Assembly: GCA_938020525.1 (NCBI GenBank)
Contig: CALIHW010000131.1
Span: 1 to 40,402 of the forward strand
Direction: 5' to 3'
Origin: an uncultured Granulosicoccaceae bacterium
GTDB taxonomy: Bacteria > Pseudomonadota > Gammaproteobacteria > Granulosicoccales > Granulosicoccaceae
DNA: 40,402 bases
Within the stretch, counting starts at the first letter, position 1; the number at the start of each line of letters is the position of its first letter. The position numbers were made by a program, and so were the translations under genes. Below, one piece after another: positions 16,041 through 24,489 of this stretch. Under the pieces are notes generated by a model, which was not told where the DNA came from, ran no database searches, and saw nothing but the letters and a program-made list of their open reading frames with translations.

Positions 16041-16181
16041 CTAAGTAAACCACTTGCGGCGCTGGCTGTCGATATCCGCTGGCGTCGCTCTTCGTAGAAC
16101 CAATCCGAAAATCCCGATGTTGAGCACAATTGCTGTACTTATCGCAGCAATCAACGCGCAGCCCGATCCCCGGATTCTCAC
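16041..16181 (-). CDS. Small single-span membrane protein coupled to the betaine permease (46 residues)
   Basis: A short frame starting at a GTG that overlaps the permease stop as GTGA, the classic translational-coupling layout. The 46-residue product is a short basic start (MRIRGSG), one clean hydrophobic helix of about 20 residues (CALIAAISTAIVLNIGIFG), then LVLRR and a polar tail (ATPADIDSQRRKWFT). Positive residues on both sides of the helix leave the topology unclear. It lies between the permease and binding-protein genes. I know of no named family. A small accessory subunit of the transporter is a reasonable inference. A 25-codon frame (16037-15960) follows it and ends overlapping the binding-protein ATG; that one looks less protein-like. 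Confidence 0.6.
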   Translation of the reverse strand: MRIRGSGCALIAAISTAIVLNIGIFGLVLRRATPADIDSQRRKWFT

Positions 16182-18376
16182 AGCCCGAGGGCTTTCTGCT
16201 GATTTTGTGTCCAGCCCTGAGTCAGTCTGTCCAGCAGAATGGTCAAAAGAACGATTCCGATGCCTGCAGTCAGACCTTTACCCATATCCGCTGTGCTCAT
16301 CGCATCGTAGACCTCTTTGCCCAGTCCAAGACCTGCCACCAGCGGGGTGATCGCCTGCATTGCCAGCGCAAATACGACTGCCTGATTCAGCCCCAGCATT
16401 ATGGACGGCGAAGCCATGGGCAGTTTCACCTTGAGAAGAGTTTGTAGCGGTCCCGAGCCGAATGAGCCGGCGACCTCGTTAACCTCGGTGGGAAGTTGCC
16501 GCAGGCCAAGGGTTGTTAAACGAATGACTGGTGGAATGGCGTAAATCACAGTGGCGATTACAGCAGTAGTTTTGTTACCGCCAAAAAAGAACAGTGCAGG
16601 TATCAGGTAAACGAAAGCCGGTAAAGTCTGCATCGCATCAAGGATTGGGCGCAGGACTGAATCAACAGGTTTAAAATACGCCGCGAGAATCCCAAGCGGT
16701 ACACCGAGCAACATACATATCGCGACAGATACCGAAGTGCCAGCCAGGGTAAACATTGAAATTTCCCATAAGCCTGCGGCTGCAAGAAAGACCAGAAAGG
16801 TAGTAGTAACAACGGCAAACCTCATGGTTGTTGATTTCCATACAATCAACCCGAGCAGCCCCATCACATACCACCACGGTAAACCGGTTAAAAAAGAATC
16901 AAGCGGGTCAAGAAAGTACAAAAATACAATAGATCGAATGCCTTTAGTGATGCCGATAAAAGTCGGATTCACCGTCAGCCAGTTAATCGCAAAGTCAATC
17001 GGTTCTCTAATAGAGAATTCTAGTTCCCGCGGGTAGCTGTTCATCCACTTGAACTGAGTTGCCAGAAAATAGACAGCAATCAATATAAGCAAACCCGGTA
17101 TGAGTAAAGGTCTGTTACTGAAGACATTGGCAATACCCGGAACGATAAAGCGCAGCGGTGTGGCTACAAGACTGGTAAGTTTTGCGCCTATGTTATTGAA
17201 GAGATCGCACAGAGCTCCAATCGGTCTTTCAATAGCTTTTGCTAAAGAGTTTTGATCCCATTTCTGTGGTAGCAGACGAAATAGTGGGCCGACATGTCTG
17301 GTCTGATCTTTTGCTACACCACTGATTGCGTAACTCAAACGGTCAAAGATAATCGCCATAAACACAATGCTGATACCGCCTTCAAAAGCCCAGCCGACTT
17401 TAAGCCTTGTCAGTGCTTTCCAGATCTGTTCACCCAGGCCGCCACCGCCAATAAATACTGCAAGAACTGCCAGCCCGAGGCCCATCATGATGCACTGGTT
17501 CACGCCAAGCATGATTGAAGGCAGAGCCTGTGGCAGCTTGACTTTAAACAGCATTTGCAAGCGACTAGAACCGAAGCTTTGTGCCGCTTCTACCATAGTC
17601 GCCGGTACCTGACGAATGCCGAGGTTGGTCAGTCTCACGGCAGGTGGTAACGCATAGATAATAATTGCCATAGCAGCCGGTGTTGCACCGACGCCAAAGA
17701 AAAATATGGCGGGTATTAAATACACGAATGCCGGCATTGTTTGCATTGTGTCGAGTATCGGTTTGATGAAAGCATCAAAGCGATCACTTTGCGATGCAAT
17801 GATGCCAAGCATCACGCCAAGTATTGCAGAGAAGGCAACAGAAACAGCCATCAGGCTCAGGGTAGACATTGCCTCGTACCACATATCTACCATGCCCCAG
17901 AACAACACACCGAAAAAGGTAAGCAAGCCGAGTTTGAGCCCGCCGTAGGCAAGTGCCGGAATTACCAGGAGTAACAGTACGACGGTCCACGGTAGTGTCC
18001 AAAGTGTTTCTTCGAGCCACTCAAGCGGTACTTTTACTACCTCGGCAACGGCTCGGGTGTAGGTTTTTAGGTTGGCTTCAAGCCATACTCGGCCGTCGTT
18101 GATCCAGTCGGCAAACGGAAAGGCATCGATAACCATTTGCGGAAATGGAAACCGGTTTGCCGCAAGTGAATACACAGCCAGTGATATCAGAACCCCGATA
18201 GCGATAAACACGGGGATGGTCAGGTTGTAGCCTCGGAAAGAAACGAGCCCTTTGTTTAGAGGAACCTTATTAATGGAGGCATCGGCACTGTTGTCTGCTG
18301 CGGCAGTGATGGTGAGATTCGCTTTTCGATAGTCAAACCCATGGTACGTTGCTGCGTTGTTGTTCCGCAAGCGCAT
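16178..18376 (-). CDS. Betaine-type ABC transporter permease with two fused permease domains, system 1
   Basis: 732 residues containing two complete ProW-like membrane domains in one chain. Each half repeats the same landmarks: DTMQTMPAFVYLIPAIFFFG and DAMQTLPAFVYLIPALFFFG, then the ATPase-contact loops FGSSRLQMLFKVKLPQALPS and FGSGPLQTLLKVKLPMASPS. A single chain could therefore form the whole pore, where ProW normally works as two copies. The ATG at 18376 is preceded by GGAAG at good spacing; a longer frame upstream would run into the divergent promoter region. It is divergent from the ATPase gene, with 115 bases between the starts, and is followed by the coupled small membrane ORF and the binding protein. 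Confidence 0.9.
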   Translation of the reverse strand: MRLRNNNAATYHGFDYRKANLTITAAADNSADASINKVPLNKGLVSFRGYNLTIPVFIAIGVLISLAVYSLAANRFPFPQMVIDAFPFADWINDGRVWLEANLKTYTRAVAEVVKVPLEWLEETLWTLPWTVVLLLLVIPALAYGGLKLGLLTFFGVLFWGMVDMWYEAMSTLSLMAVSVAFSAILGVMLGIIASQSDRFDAFIKPILDTMQTMPAFVYLIPAIFFFGVGATPAAMAIIIYALPPAVRLTNLGIRQVPATMVEAAQSFGSSRLQMLFKVKLPQALPSIMLGVNQCIMMGLGLAVLAVFIGGGGLGEQIWKALTRLKVGWAFEGGISIVFMAIIFDRLSYAISGVAKDQTRHVGPLFRLLPQKWDQNSLAKAIERPIGALCDLFNNIGAKLTSLVATPLRFIVPGIANVFSNRPLLIPGLLILIAVYFLATQFKWMNSYPRELEFSIREPIDFAINWLTVNPTFIGITKGIRSIVFLYFLDPLDSFLTGLPWWYVMGLLGLIVWKSTTMRFAVVTTTFLVFLAAAGLWEISMFTLAGTSVSVAICMLLGVPLGILAAYFKPVDSVLRPILDAMQTLPAFVYLIPALFFFGGNKTTAVIATVIYAIPPVIRLTTLGLRQLPTEVNEVAGSFGSGPLQTLLKVKLPMASPSIMLGLNQAVVFALAMQAITPLVAGLGLGKEVYDAMSTADMGKGLTAGIGIVLLTILLDRLTQGWTQNQQKALGL

Positions 18377-18491
18377 AGGCGACTTCCAGGGCGTTGCATT
18401 GGTCCTGTGGCGCGCGAAGTACACAACATCGGTTGCAAGCTGGTACATTAGGCATAGCCAGTACCCGAAAGAACTCCGCCAAGAGCATCAC

Positions 18492-19523
18492 ATGCCGACA
18501 GAGCCAAAAATCCGCTGCAATTCAATCTGGAAGCTATTCGGACCACATCCGGAATCAACGCTTGCCCAGATCGATCGCACTTTGACCCGAAGCCAGATTC
18601 AACAGGACACCGGGCATGTGGTGGCAGTCAAAGATGTCAGTTTCTCGGTGCAGGAAGGCGAGACCTTTGTTGTGATGGGGCTGTCGGGGTCCGGCAAATC
18701 GACACTGGTCCGTTGTCTTTCTCGACTTATAGACCCGACAGCAGGCCAGGTCCTGATCGATAATCGCGATATCACCACGGTTAACCAGCGCGAGTTAAAA
18801 GATCTGCGGCGCCACAAGATGGCAATGGTGTTTCAACATTTCGGCTTATTCCCGCATCGAACGGTGCTGGATAATGTTGCCTACGGGTTAGAGGTACGCG
18901 GCGAAAGACGTCAGGCCAGACTTGAGAAAGCCATGGAGTTTATTGATCTTGTGGGGCTTGATGGCTGGGCTGAACATTATCCACGTGAGTTGTCTGGCGG
19001 TATGCAGCAACGCGTGGGCCTGGCGCGGGCCATGGCGGTGGAGCCTGAGATTCTGCTGTTTGATGAACCATTCTCGGCACTCGACCCGCTAATTCGGCGT
19101 GAAATGCAGGATGAACTGTTAACTCTGCAGTCGCGCCTGAAGAAAACCATGGTGTTCATTACGCATGATTTTCAGGAGGCGATCAAAATGGGTGACCACA
19201 TTATGATCATGCGTGATGGTGCGGTATCGCAGATGGGCACGCCGGAAGAAATAGTGGCTAACCCGGCGGATAAATATGTTGCAGACTTCACTGAAGATGT
19301 ACCACGCTACAAGGTGTTATCTGCAGGTAAGGTTATGCGGCCAGTGAATGGCCAGATGATCGATAGCAACGGACCAACTGTGCCGCTAAACGCAAAAATA
19401 GAAAGCCTGATAGACTTGGTCGCAGATACAGATCAACCAGTGGCTGTGGTAGATGCTAACGGAACAGTACAAGGCACGCTGGATCGTTCTATCGTTATGA
19501 AATCAATGAAAGGCAGCATGTAG
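18492..19523 (+). CDS. Betaine-type ABC transporter ATP-binding protein (ProV/OpuAA-like), system 1
   Basis: 343 residues from the ATG at 18492 ([17 protein letters not shown]). Walker [11 protein letters not shown]-loop [10 protein letters not shown], signature [10 protein letters not shown], Walker [13 protein letters not shown] and switch histidine FITHD are all intact. The C-terminal part (about 270-343) looks like a single or degenerate CBS-type sensor region ([19 protein letters not shown]). The N-terminal insert of about 30 residues between the first strand and Walker A is typical of ProV. It is encoded divergently from its likely permease and binding protein. It is followed after nine bases by the Rieske oxygenase gene, tying uptake to degradation. 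Confidence 0.9.
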   Translation: MPTEPKIRCNSIWKLFGPHPESTLAQIDRTLTRSQIQQDTGHVVAVKDVSFSVQEGETFVVMGLSGSGKSTLVRCLSRLIDPTAGQVLIDNRDITTVNQRELKDLRRHKMAMVFQHFGLFPHRTVLDNVAYGLEVRGERRQARLEKAMEFIDLVGLDGWAEHYPRELSGGMQQRVGLARAMAVEPEILLFDEPFSALDPLIRREMQDELLTLQSRLKKTMVFITHDFQEAIKMGDHIMIMRDGAVSQMGTPEEIVANPADKYVADFTEDVPRYKVLSAGKVMRPVNGQMIDSNGPTVPLNAKIESLIDLVADTDQPVAVVDANGTVQGTLDRSIVMKSMKGSM

Positions 19524-19532
19524 GAGAGAACA

Positions 19533-20693
19533 TTGCTTGATAACAATCAAAGCCAAAAAGTGAGCGAGAAGCTGAGCCATAAGCTTAATAACTATGAAAA
19601 GCCGTTGGTCGAGTCGCCGCAGGAGTCGTTTACGTTACCTTCCTACGTATACACAGATCCGGAAGTGTATGAGATAGAGAAAGAAAAAATATTCTATCGC
19701 ACCTGGCAGTTTGTAGCGCACAAGACTGCTTTCAACGAGCCGGGTGACTATGTCACGGTACAGATCTGTGATCAGAACCTTTTTGTAATGATGGGTAAAG
19801 ATGATGAGCTGCGTGCGTTTTATAACGTCTGTCAGCACAGAGCGCATGAATTACTGCCGCATGGCAGCGGAAATGTTAAAAGCGTCATTGTCTGCCCTTA
19901 CCACGCATGGGCCTTTGAAAGAGAAGGGCAGTTGCGGGGTGCACCGCGGTCAGATAACCGTCCGAGTTTTAACAAAGCAGATTATTCACTTAAGCAGGTC
20001 CGACTGGAAGTATTCCTCAACTGCATCTTTATCAACCTGGATGATGATGCGACACCGTTATGCGAGTTAGCACCTGATCTTGAGGCTGATGTCAGAGAGC
20101 GCGTGCCGTACTACGATGATCTAAAAGCACCAACAGAAGGACTGTTGGGAGAATCCCGAATTAACGCAGGTTGGAAGGTAGTAGTCGATAACTATGTTGA
20201 GTGTTATCACTGCGATCATGCACACAAAGCTTTTGCGAATCTAATTTGTATGGATACTTATCAGCACGATACTTTTGGTATCTGGGCACGACAAATTGGT
20301 GGTGACATCAGGCAAGACAATACAGCCTACGAGCTGGCTGATGATGCGCCGGTAATGAACTCGGTCTTCTGGTATCTATGGCCGAACACAACATTCAATA
20401 TCTTACCAGGTACAGAGGAGGTGAATATTTCCGCCATCCGGCCACTGGGACTTGAGAAAACTGATTTTACCGGGCCGTCGCTAAGTGTCACTGGCAAGTT
20501 TGATCAAAAGCGCGCCGATTATACCGCTGAGGTACTGGTACCGGAAGATATTGATCTGTGCGAAAGTGTTCAACGTGGCTTGAAGTCAAAAGGCTATACG
20601 CAGGGTCCGCTGATTGTTGATGATGAACGGACTGGTCGCGGTGAACACGCATTGCATCATTTTCACAGACTTGTGCAAAAAGCCATTAGTTGA
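19533..20693 (+). CDS. Rieske non-heme iron oxygenase, quaternary-amine demethylase type (GbcA/CntA-like)
   Basis: 386 residues. The Rieske cluster ligands are Cys100, His102, Cys121 and His124 (CQHRAHE ... CPYHAW). The catalytic domain shows WKVVVDNYVECYHCDHAH, giving iron ligands His226 and His231, Glu223 at the usual bridging position, and probably Asp339 in PEDIDLCESVQRGL. The end, GEHALHHFHRLV, resembles glycine-betaine and carnitine oxygenases. Predicted role: oxygen-dependent N-demethylation (or related hydroxylation) of the solute brought in by the linked transporter. The start is a TTG, supported by GGAGAG nine bases upstream. It shares a transcript with the ATPase gene. No ferredoxin reductase partner gene (GbcB-like) is in the window. 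Confidence 0.87.
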   Translation: MLDNNQSQKVSEKLSHKLNNYEKPLVESPQESFTLPSYVYTDPEVYEIEKEKIFYRTWQFVAHKTAFNEPGDYVTVQICDQNLFVMMGKDDELRAFYNVCQHRAHELLPHGSGNVKSVIVCPYHAWAFEREGQLRGAPRSDNRPSFNKADYSLKQVRLEVFLNCIFINLDDDATPLCELAPDLEADVRERVPYYDDLKAPTEGLLGESRINAGWKVVVDNYVECYHCDHAHKAFANLICMDTYQHDTFGIWARQIGGDIRQDNTAYELADDAPVMNSVFWYLWPNTTFNILPGTEEVNISAIRPLGLEKTDFTGPSLSVTGKFDQKRADYTAEVLVPEDIDLCESVQRGLKSKGYTQGPLIVDDERTGRGEHALHHFHRLVQKAIS

Positions 20694-20891
20694 ACAACGG
20701 CTAGCAAGAGGTTATTGATCAGTTCTGGCATGTTGCTTTGTCTACGGCTCTAGGCTCATCGGCAATCTCATTATGCCTGCGTTAGTTCGTGAAACGTTTT
20801 ATTCTTCAGCCGTGGTTTCGAAATAGTTAGCTTTGGCGAAAATAAATTGGTTAATATTTTTGAGTACGATCGATCTATTCATAGACCCGTG

Positions 20892-20909
20892 TAACATGGA
20901 AGCATGTTA
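20892..20909. promoter_or_regulatory. Inverted repeat in the lipoprotein leader
   Basis: TAACATG/CATGTTA with a 4-base spacer lies about 45 bases before the lipoprotein ATG. It could be an operator or a leader hairpin. The remaining gap after the Rieske gene (20694-20951) shows no gene. Confidence 0.4.
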
Positions 20910-20951
20910 TTCCCAAGCCTTAATACAAGGCGTTTTTTAGGAGTAGTAAAG

Positions 20952-21857
20952 ATGAATGCGCGAATATCCCTGTTAATTCCAGCAATTGCCTGTTCTGTGT
21001 TTGTGACGGCCTGTGGCGGTGGTGGCAGCGACGATGACAGCGCGCAACCGGTTGTCATCAGTGATCCAAACCCGGAAGAAGCGTTTTTTAACGATGATGC
21101 CAAGTTTGAATATGTTGATTCAATGTTGGGTCGATTTCTAAGCGTTTTCCGTCCGCTTTCAAATCTTGCTGATAATGATTTGGCTAAAAGAACCATCCTA
21201 ATGACAGAAAGTGACAGCATCAGCTGCAGCGGTGGTGGTTCTGTCAATATATCATTGACTACGGACGATGCCGGTGAAGAGCTGGAGTCTGCGAGCATCA
21301 GTTTCAATAGCTGCATTGAAGAAGGCGAAACCACTAATGGAGACATTGCTATTGCTCTGAATCTTGATGCCTCCGGAGATAATGGCACTATCAGTATCTC
21401 GGCCAATGATTTTAGCGTGACTGGTGGTGATGAAGACATTGCAATGAACGGTGCTGTTACGGTTGGAATGCAAAGTACTGACAGCAGTGAGACTTTCTCG
21501 ATTAGTGGATCCAGTTTATCAGTGAGTGCCGGCAGTGAGTCAATCTCAATCAGTAATTACAATATTACAGCAATAGATAATTTTGCTGCTGATAGCTCGT
21601 CGCTCGAGGCGGGTATGACGGTGTCTAGTGATGTTGACGGTACAGTGACATTTGCAGTTTCTCCACCACTTGTATTGAACGGGTCAGATGATTATCCATC
21701 CAGTGGCACATTGACAATGACTCATTCAGACGGTAGTTCGTTGTCAATGACGGCTGACAACGGTGATCCTGCGACGTTTGATTTCATCATCAGCGACGGT
21801 GCAACCACCACTTCCGGTGTTCAACGCTGGGACGAAATTGAGTTAGATGATTTCTAG
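20952..21857 (+). CDS. Predicted outer-membrane lipoprotein of unknown function, Ser/Asp-rich
   Basis: 301 residues from the ATG at 20952, which has AGGAG upstream; an earlier in-frame ATG at 20904 would hide the signal peptide. The signal peptide ends in the lipobox VTAC (Cys21), followed by GGGGSDDD, a typical linker without an inner-membrane retention Asp at +2. The mature part is acidic and rich in Ser, Thr, Gly and Asp, with alternating short strands (SISANDFSVTGG, SISGSSLSVSAGSESISIS). This suggests a beta-solenoid or beta-sandwich adhesin-like fold. One cysteine pair (SCSGGGS, FNSCIEE) may form a disulfide. I know no named family. It is a single gene ending in a terminator. Confidence 0.8.
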   Translation: MNARISLLIPAIACSVFVTACGGGGSDDDSAQPVVISDPNPEEAFFNDDAKFEYVDSMLGRFLSVFRPLSNLADNDLAKRTILMTESDSISCSGGGSVNISLTTDDAGEELESASISFNSCIEEGETTNGDIAIALNLDASGDNGTISISANDFSVTGGDEDIAMNGAVTVGMQSTDSSETFSISGSSLSVSAGSESISISNYNITAIDNFAADSSSLEAGMTVSSDVDGTVTFAVSPPLVLNGSDDYPSSGTLTMTHSDGSSLSMTADNGDPATFDFIISDGATTTSGVQRWDEIELDDF

Positions 21858-21890
21858 TTTCGCGTAAATCATTAGAAGATTTACAATATC

Positions 21891-21919
21891 CAAGGTGCCC
21901 ATAGTGGCGCCTTTTTTTA
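21891..21919 (+). terminator. Rho-independent terminator after the lipoprotein gene
   Basis: AAGGTGCC/GGCGCCTT stem (one G-T pair) followed by seven T. It sits between the lipoprotein stop and the racemase start. Confidence 0.8.
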
Positions 21920-21939
21920 TCTAAAAATTAATAAGGATT

Positions 21940-23061
21940 ATGAGCGGACCACTCAAAGGCCTCACTGTAGTTGAGATGGCGGCCATTGGACCAGTGCCAT
22001 TGGCCGGCCAGTTAATGGCCGATCTAGGCGCAACAGTTATTATTGTTGATCGCAAGAGTTCGGCAGCAGTTGTTACTGACATTAACCGCCGTAACAAGCA
22101 GTCCATCGCAGTTAACCTAAAAAGCACAGAAGGCCGCGATGTTTTACTTCAGGTACTGAGTAAAGCCGATATCCTGTTAGAAGGATTCAGGCCAGGTGTT
22201 ATGGAGAAACTATCACTAGGCCCTGATGAGTGTCATCAAACCAATGCTGGCCTAATCTATGGTCGAATGACTGGTTGGGGTCAGGATGGGCCTCTTAGCA
22301 AGACAGCAGGCCATGATATCAATTACCTGGCTATCACTGGTGCTTTGCATGCAATTGGCTTAGATGACAAGCCTCCGGTACCGCCGTTGAATCTGGTGGC
22401 AGATTATGCGGGTGGCGCAATGTTTCTGGTGATGGGGGTATTGTCAGCACTGCATGAAAGGCGGCAATCAGGCAAAGGGCAGGTGATAGATGCGGCAATG
22501 ATTGACGGTGTGCCATCGATTATGGGCTTTATTCAGAACCTCTATCATGATCAACAATGGTTGCCGGAACGGCAGAGCAATATGCTTGACGGTGGAGCGC
22601 CATATTATCGGTGTTATAAGACTGCCGATGATAAGTACATTGCTGTGGGTGCAATAGAACCTCAGTTTTTTAAAGAGCTAATTGAGTTATCTGGTATGCA
22701 GGAATCTGAGTTGGATATTCAGAACGATCGTGCAAAGTGGCCCGAAACACATGCGCGCTTTGAACAGCACTTTAAATTACGTACACGAGCTGATTGGATG
22801 AAAATATTTGAAGGCACTGATGCCTGTGTGGCACCGGTATTGGATTTTGAGGAAGCACCGAATCACGATCACAACAAACAACGATCCGTTTTCAATGGTT
22901 CTAGGTTTGAAGCATCGCCTGCGCCGAGATTTGATCGTACTCCGGCTTTAGCGCCATCTGCACCGGTGGTGGTGGGTTCAAGTACTGTTGAAGTTTTGTC
23001 TCGCTTGGGTGTTGATGCTGATGAACTGAAAAGGTTACGTAGTGCTGGAGTACTTACTTAG
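21940..23061 (+). CDS. Alpha-methylacyl-CoA racemase (CaiB/BaiF CoA-transferase family)
   Basis: 373 residues of the CaiB/BaiF fold. The catalytic residues known from the mycobacterial racemase are found at nearly the same positions: His125 in GHDINYLAI, Asp155 in LNLVADYAGG and Glu240 in GAIEPQFF. This supports racemase rather than CoA transferase. Predicted reaction: epimerisation of (2R)- and (2S)-methylacyl-CoA esters, for breakdown of branched acids. AAGGAT precedes the ATG. It is alone on its strand, preceded by a terminator and followed by the tandem-repeat array. A desaturase lies convergent beyond the array, but no beta-oxidation genes are adjacent. Confidence 0.9.
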   Translation: MSGPLKGLTVVEMAAIGPVPLAGQLMADLGATVIIVDRKSSAAVVTDINRRNKQSIAVNLKSTEGRDVLLQVLSKADILLEGFRPGVMEKLSLGPDECHQTNAGLIYGRMTGWGQDGPLSKTAGHDINYLAITGALHAIGLDDKPPVPPLNLVADYAGGAMFLVMGVLSALHERRQSGKGQVIDAAMIDGVPSIMGFIQNLYHDQQWLPERQSNMLDGGAPYYRCYKTADDKYIAVGAIEPQFFKELIELSGMQESELDIQNDRAKWPETHARFEQHFKLRTRADWMKIFEGTDACVAPVLDFEEAPNHDHNKQRSVFNGSRFEASPAPRFDRTPALAPSAPVVVGSSTVEVLSRLGVDADELKRLRSAGVLT

Positions 23062-23068
23062 CTATTTC

Positions 23069-23541
23069 TATCCTGAAACATGGGCCCCTCTTGCAAAGCA
23101 AAAAACGCTTTGTATTCTCCCGAGGGAGAATGTCGATTCGGGGTTTTGATAAGCGTTAGAGTGACACCCTCCAGGGGGAGGGTCGGCGTCTAAGCGCCGG
23201 GGAGGGGCAAGTCGCTCAGACCTTTCAGTTTAACCTGAAGCATGGGCCCCTCTTGCAAAGCAAACAACGCTTTGTATTCTCCCGAGGGAGAATGTCGATT
23301 CGGGGTTTTGATAAGCGTTAGAGTGACCCCCTCCAGGGGGAGGGTCGGCGTCTAAGCGCCGGGGAGGGGCAAGTCGCTCAGACCTTACAGTGGTTTATAA
23401 CCGGAAGTATGGGCCCTGTTGCAAAGCAAAAAACGCTTTGTATTCTCCCGAGAGGGAGAATGTCGATTCGGGGTTTTGATAAGCGTTAGAGTGACAGCCT
23501 CCAGAGGGAGGGTCGGCATATAAGCGCCGGGGAGGGGAATG
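23069..23541 (+). repeat. Tandem array A: three copies of a 144-167 bp structured repeat
   Basis: Copies run about 23069-23230, 23231-23397 and 23398-23541. Each holds four possible stem-loops in order: CAAAGC/GCTTTG around an A-rich loop; ATTCTCCC/GGGAGAAT with loop GA (GAGA in copy 3); CCCTCC/GGAGGG with loop AGNG; and CGGCG/CGCCG. The array fills the gap between two convergent genes and contains no coding frame I trust. The same family lies inverted at 39952 to the window end. The sequence between the array and the desaturase stop is AT-rich with nothing recognisable. Confidence 0.9.
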
Positions 23542-23582
23542 TTAATCAAGTCGTGTTACAGACAAAGTAATTCCATTTTTAA

Positions 23583-24473
23583 TTACTTCAGAGTTTTATA
23601 CAGCTGACTGTTAAATTCGCCATAGCTTCGATTGGTATGCTGGAGGTACGTGGCCAACTGCCTGTGCAGCGAAGGCAGCTGATGAAACGGTACTGCGGGA
23701 AAGATATGATGTTCTGTATGATAGGGCATATTCCAGGTAAACCACCTGACTATCGAACAGCACAGTACGGTTCTGGTATTTAGAAACATATCATCAGTGT
23801 TCTCACAAAGAGTGTGCTCCGCGAGCAGGTATAGTCGTAGGAATGGTTGGCCGATTACCAATGGCACAATCCAGACCCAGAATAGCGCGGTACTTTGGAA
23901 AACAAAACTTGTTATAAATAGTAAGACGTACCCAAAACACATGATTCTCGCTTGCTTGATGACTGAGCTGCGCGCACTGTCTGGAATGAAGCTATCGTTA
24001 ACCGAGCCTGTACTGCATTTTGAAATGACTTTTAAAAGTGATAAGAATACAGGTATGCCGCTGACATGTATTAGCCACTGTCTTTTTGTTGCGGGTTTAC
24101 TTGTTTCAAGTTCTGGATCTTTACCCTCAATCTGAGTATAACGATGATGTTCACGATGAAAGTATCGGAACCACTCGGCGGGAAGCAGAAGGATAAACCC
24201 GCAGATTGAACCAACCATCGGGTTTAATCTTCGGGAACGAAAAGGTGTGTCGTGAATGCATTCATGTTGCAGATGAAACAGGCTGACTATTAACAGCCCC
24301 TGGGGGAGTAATAGTAGTGGCCAGATACTGGATTGACTCAGTATCCCGATCGAAAAAACCGCGAATAGAAGTACCAGAGTGCCAAGCCGGAGCAATGCGC
24401 TGGTGTCTGTTTTCTCAGTTAGTGAGCGCTTTTCATTCGGAGAAAGTTGGCGCAAGAAATCTCGGTGATTCAT
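23583..24473 (-). CDS. Membrane fatty-acid desaturase family protein
   Basis: 296 residues with four to six hydrophobic spans and the three histidine boxes of the di-iron membrane desaturases: HECIH (70-74), HREHH (106-110) and HTEHH (252-256). It is an integral inner-membrane enzyme expected to desaturate or hydroxylate a fatty acyl or related lipid chain. The family also includes carotenoid ketolases and hydroxylases, so the substrate is open. No strong ribosome-binding site precedes the ATG. It lies 16 bases after the TPP-enzyme gene on the same strand, so the two are probably cotranscribed. No electron-donor gene is adjacent. Confidence 0.85.
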   Translation of the reverse strand: MNHRDFLRQLSPNEKRSLTEKTDTSALLRLGTLVLLFAVFSIGILSQSSIWPLLLLPQGLLIVSLFHLQHECIHDTPFRSRRLNPMVGSICGFILLLPAEWFRYFHREHHRYTQIEGKDPELETSKPATKRQWLIHVSGIPVFLSLLKVISKCSTGSVNDSFIPDSARSSVIKQARIMCFGYVLLFITSFVFQSTALFWVWIVPLVIGQPFLRLYLLAEHTLCENTDDMFLNTRTVLCCSIVRWFTWNMPYHTEHHIFPAVPFHQLPSLHRQLATYLQHTNRSYGEFNSQLYKTLK

Positions 24474-24489
24474 AGGGTGGTTGGCTGTC

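Noticed and set aside
20879-21439. A 186-codon minus-strand frame opposite the lipoprotein
   Set aside because: It is a Ser/Pro/Leu-rich shadow of the low-complexity Ser/Asp-rich gene. The plus-strand gene has a signal peptide, lipobox, ribosome-binding site and terminator.
23069-23541. Array A as a CRISPR
   Set aside because: The units are over 140 bp and repeated along nearly their whole length, with no short repeat and unique-spacer pattern and no cas genes nearby.
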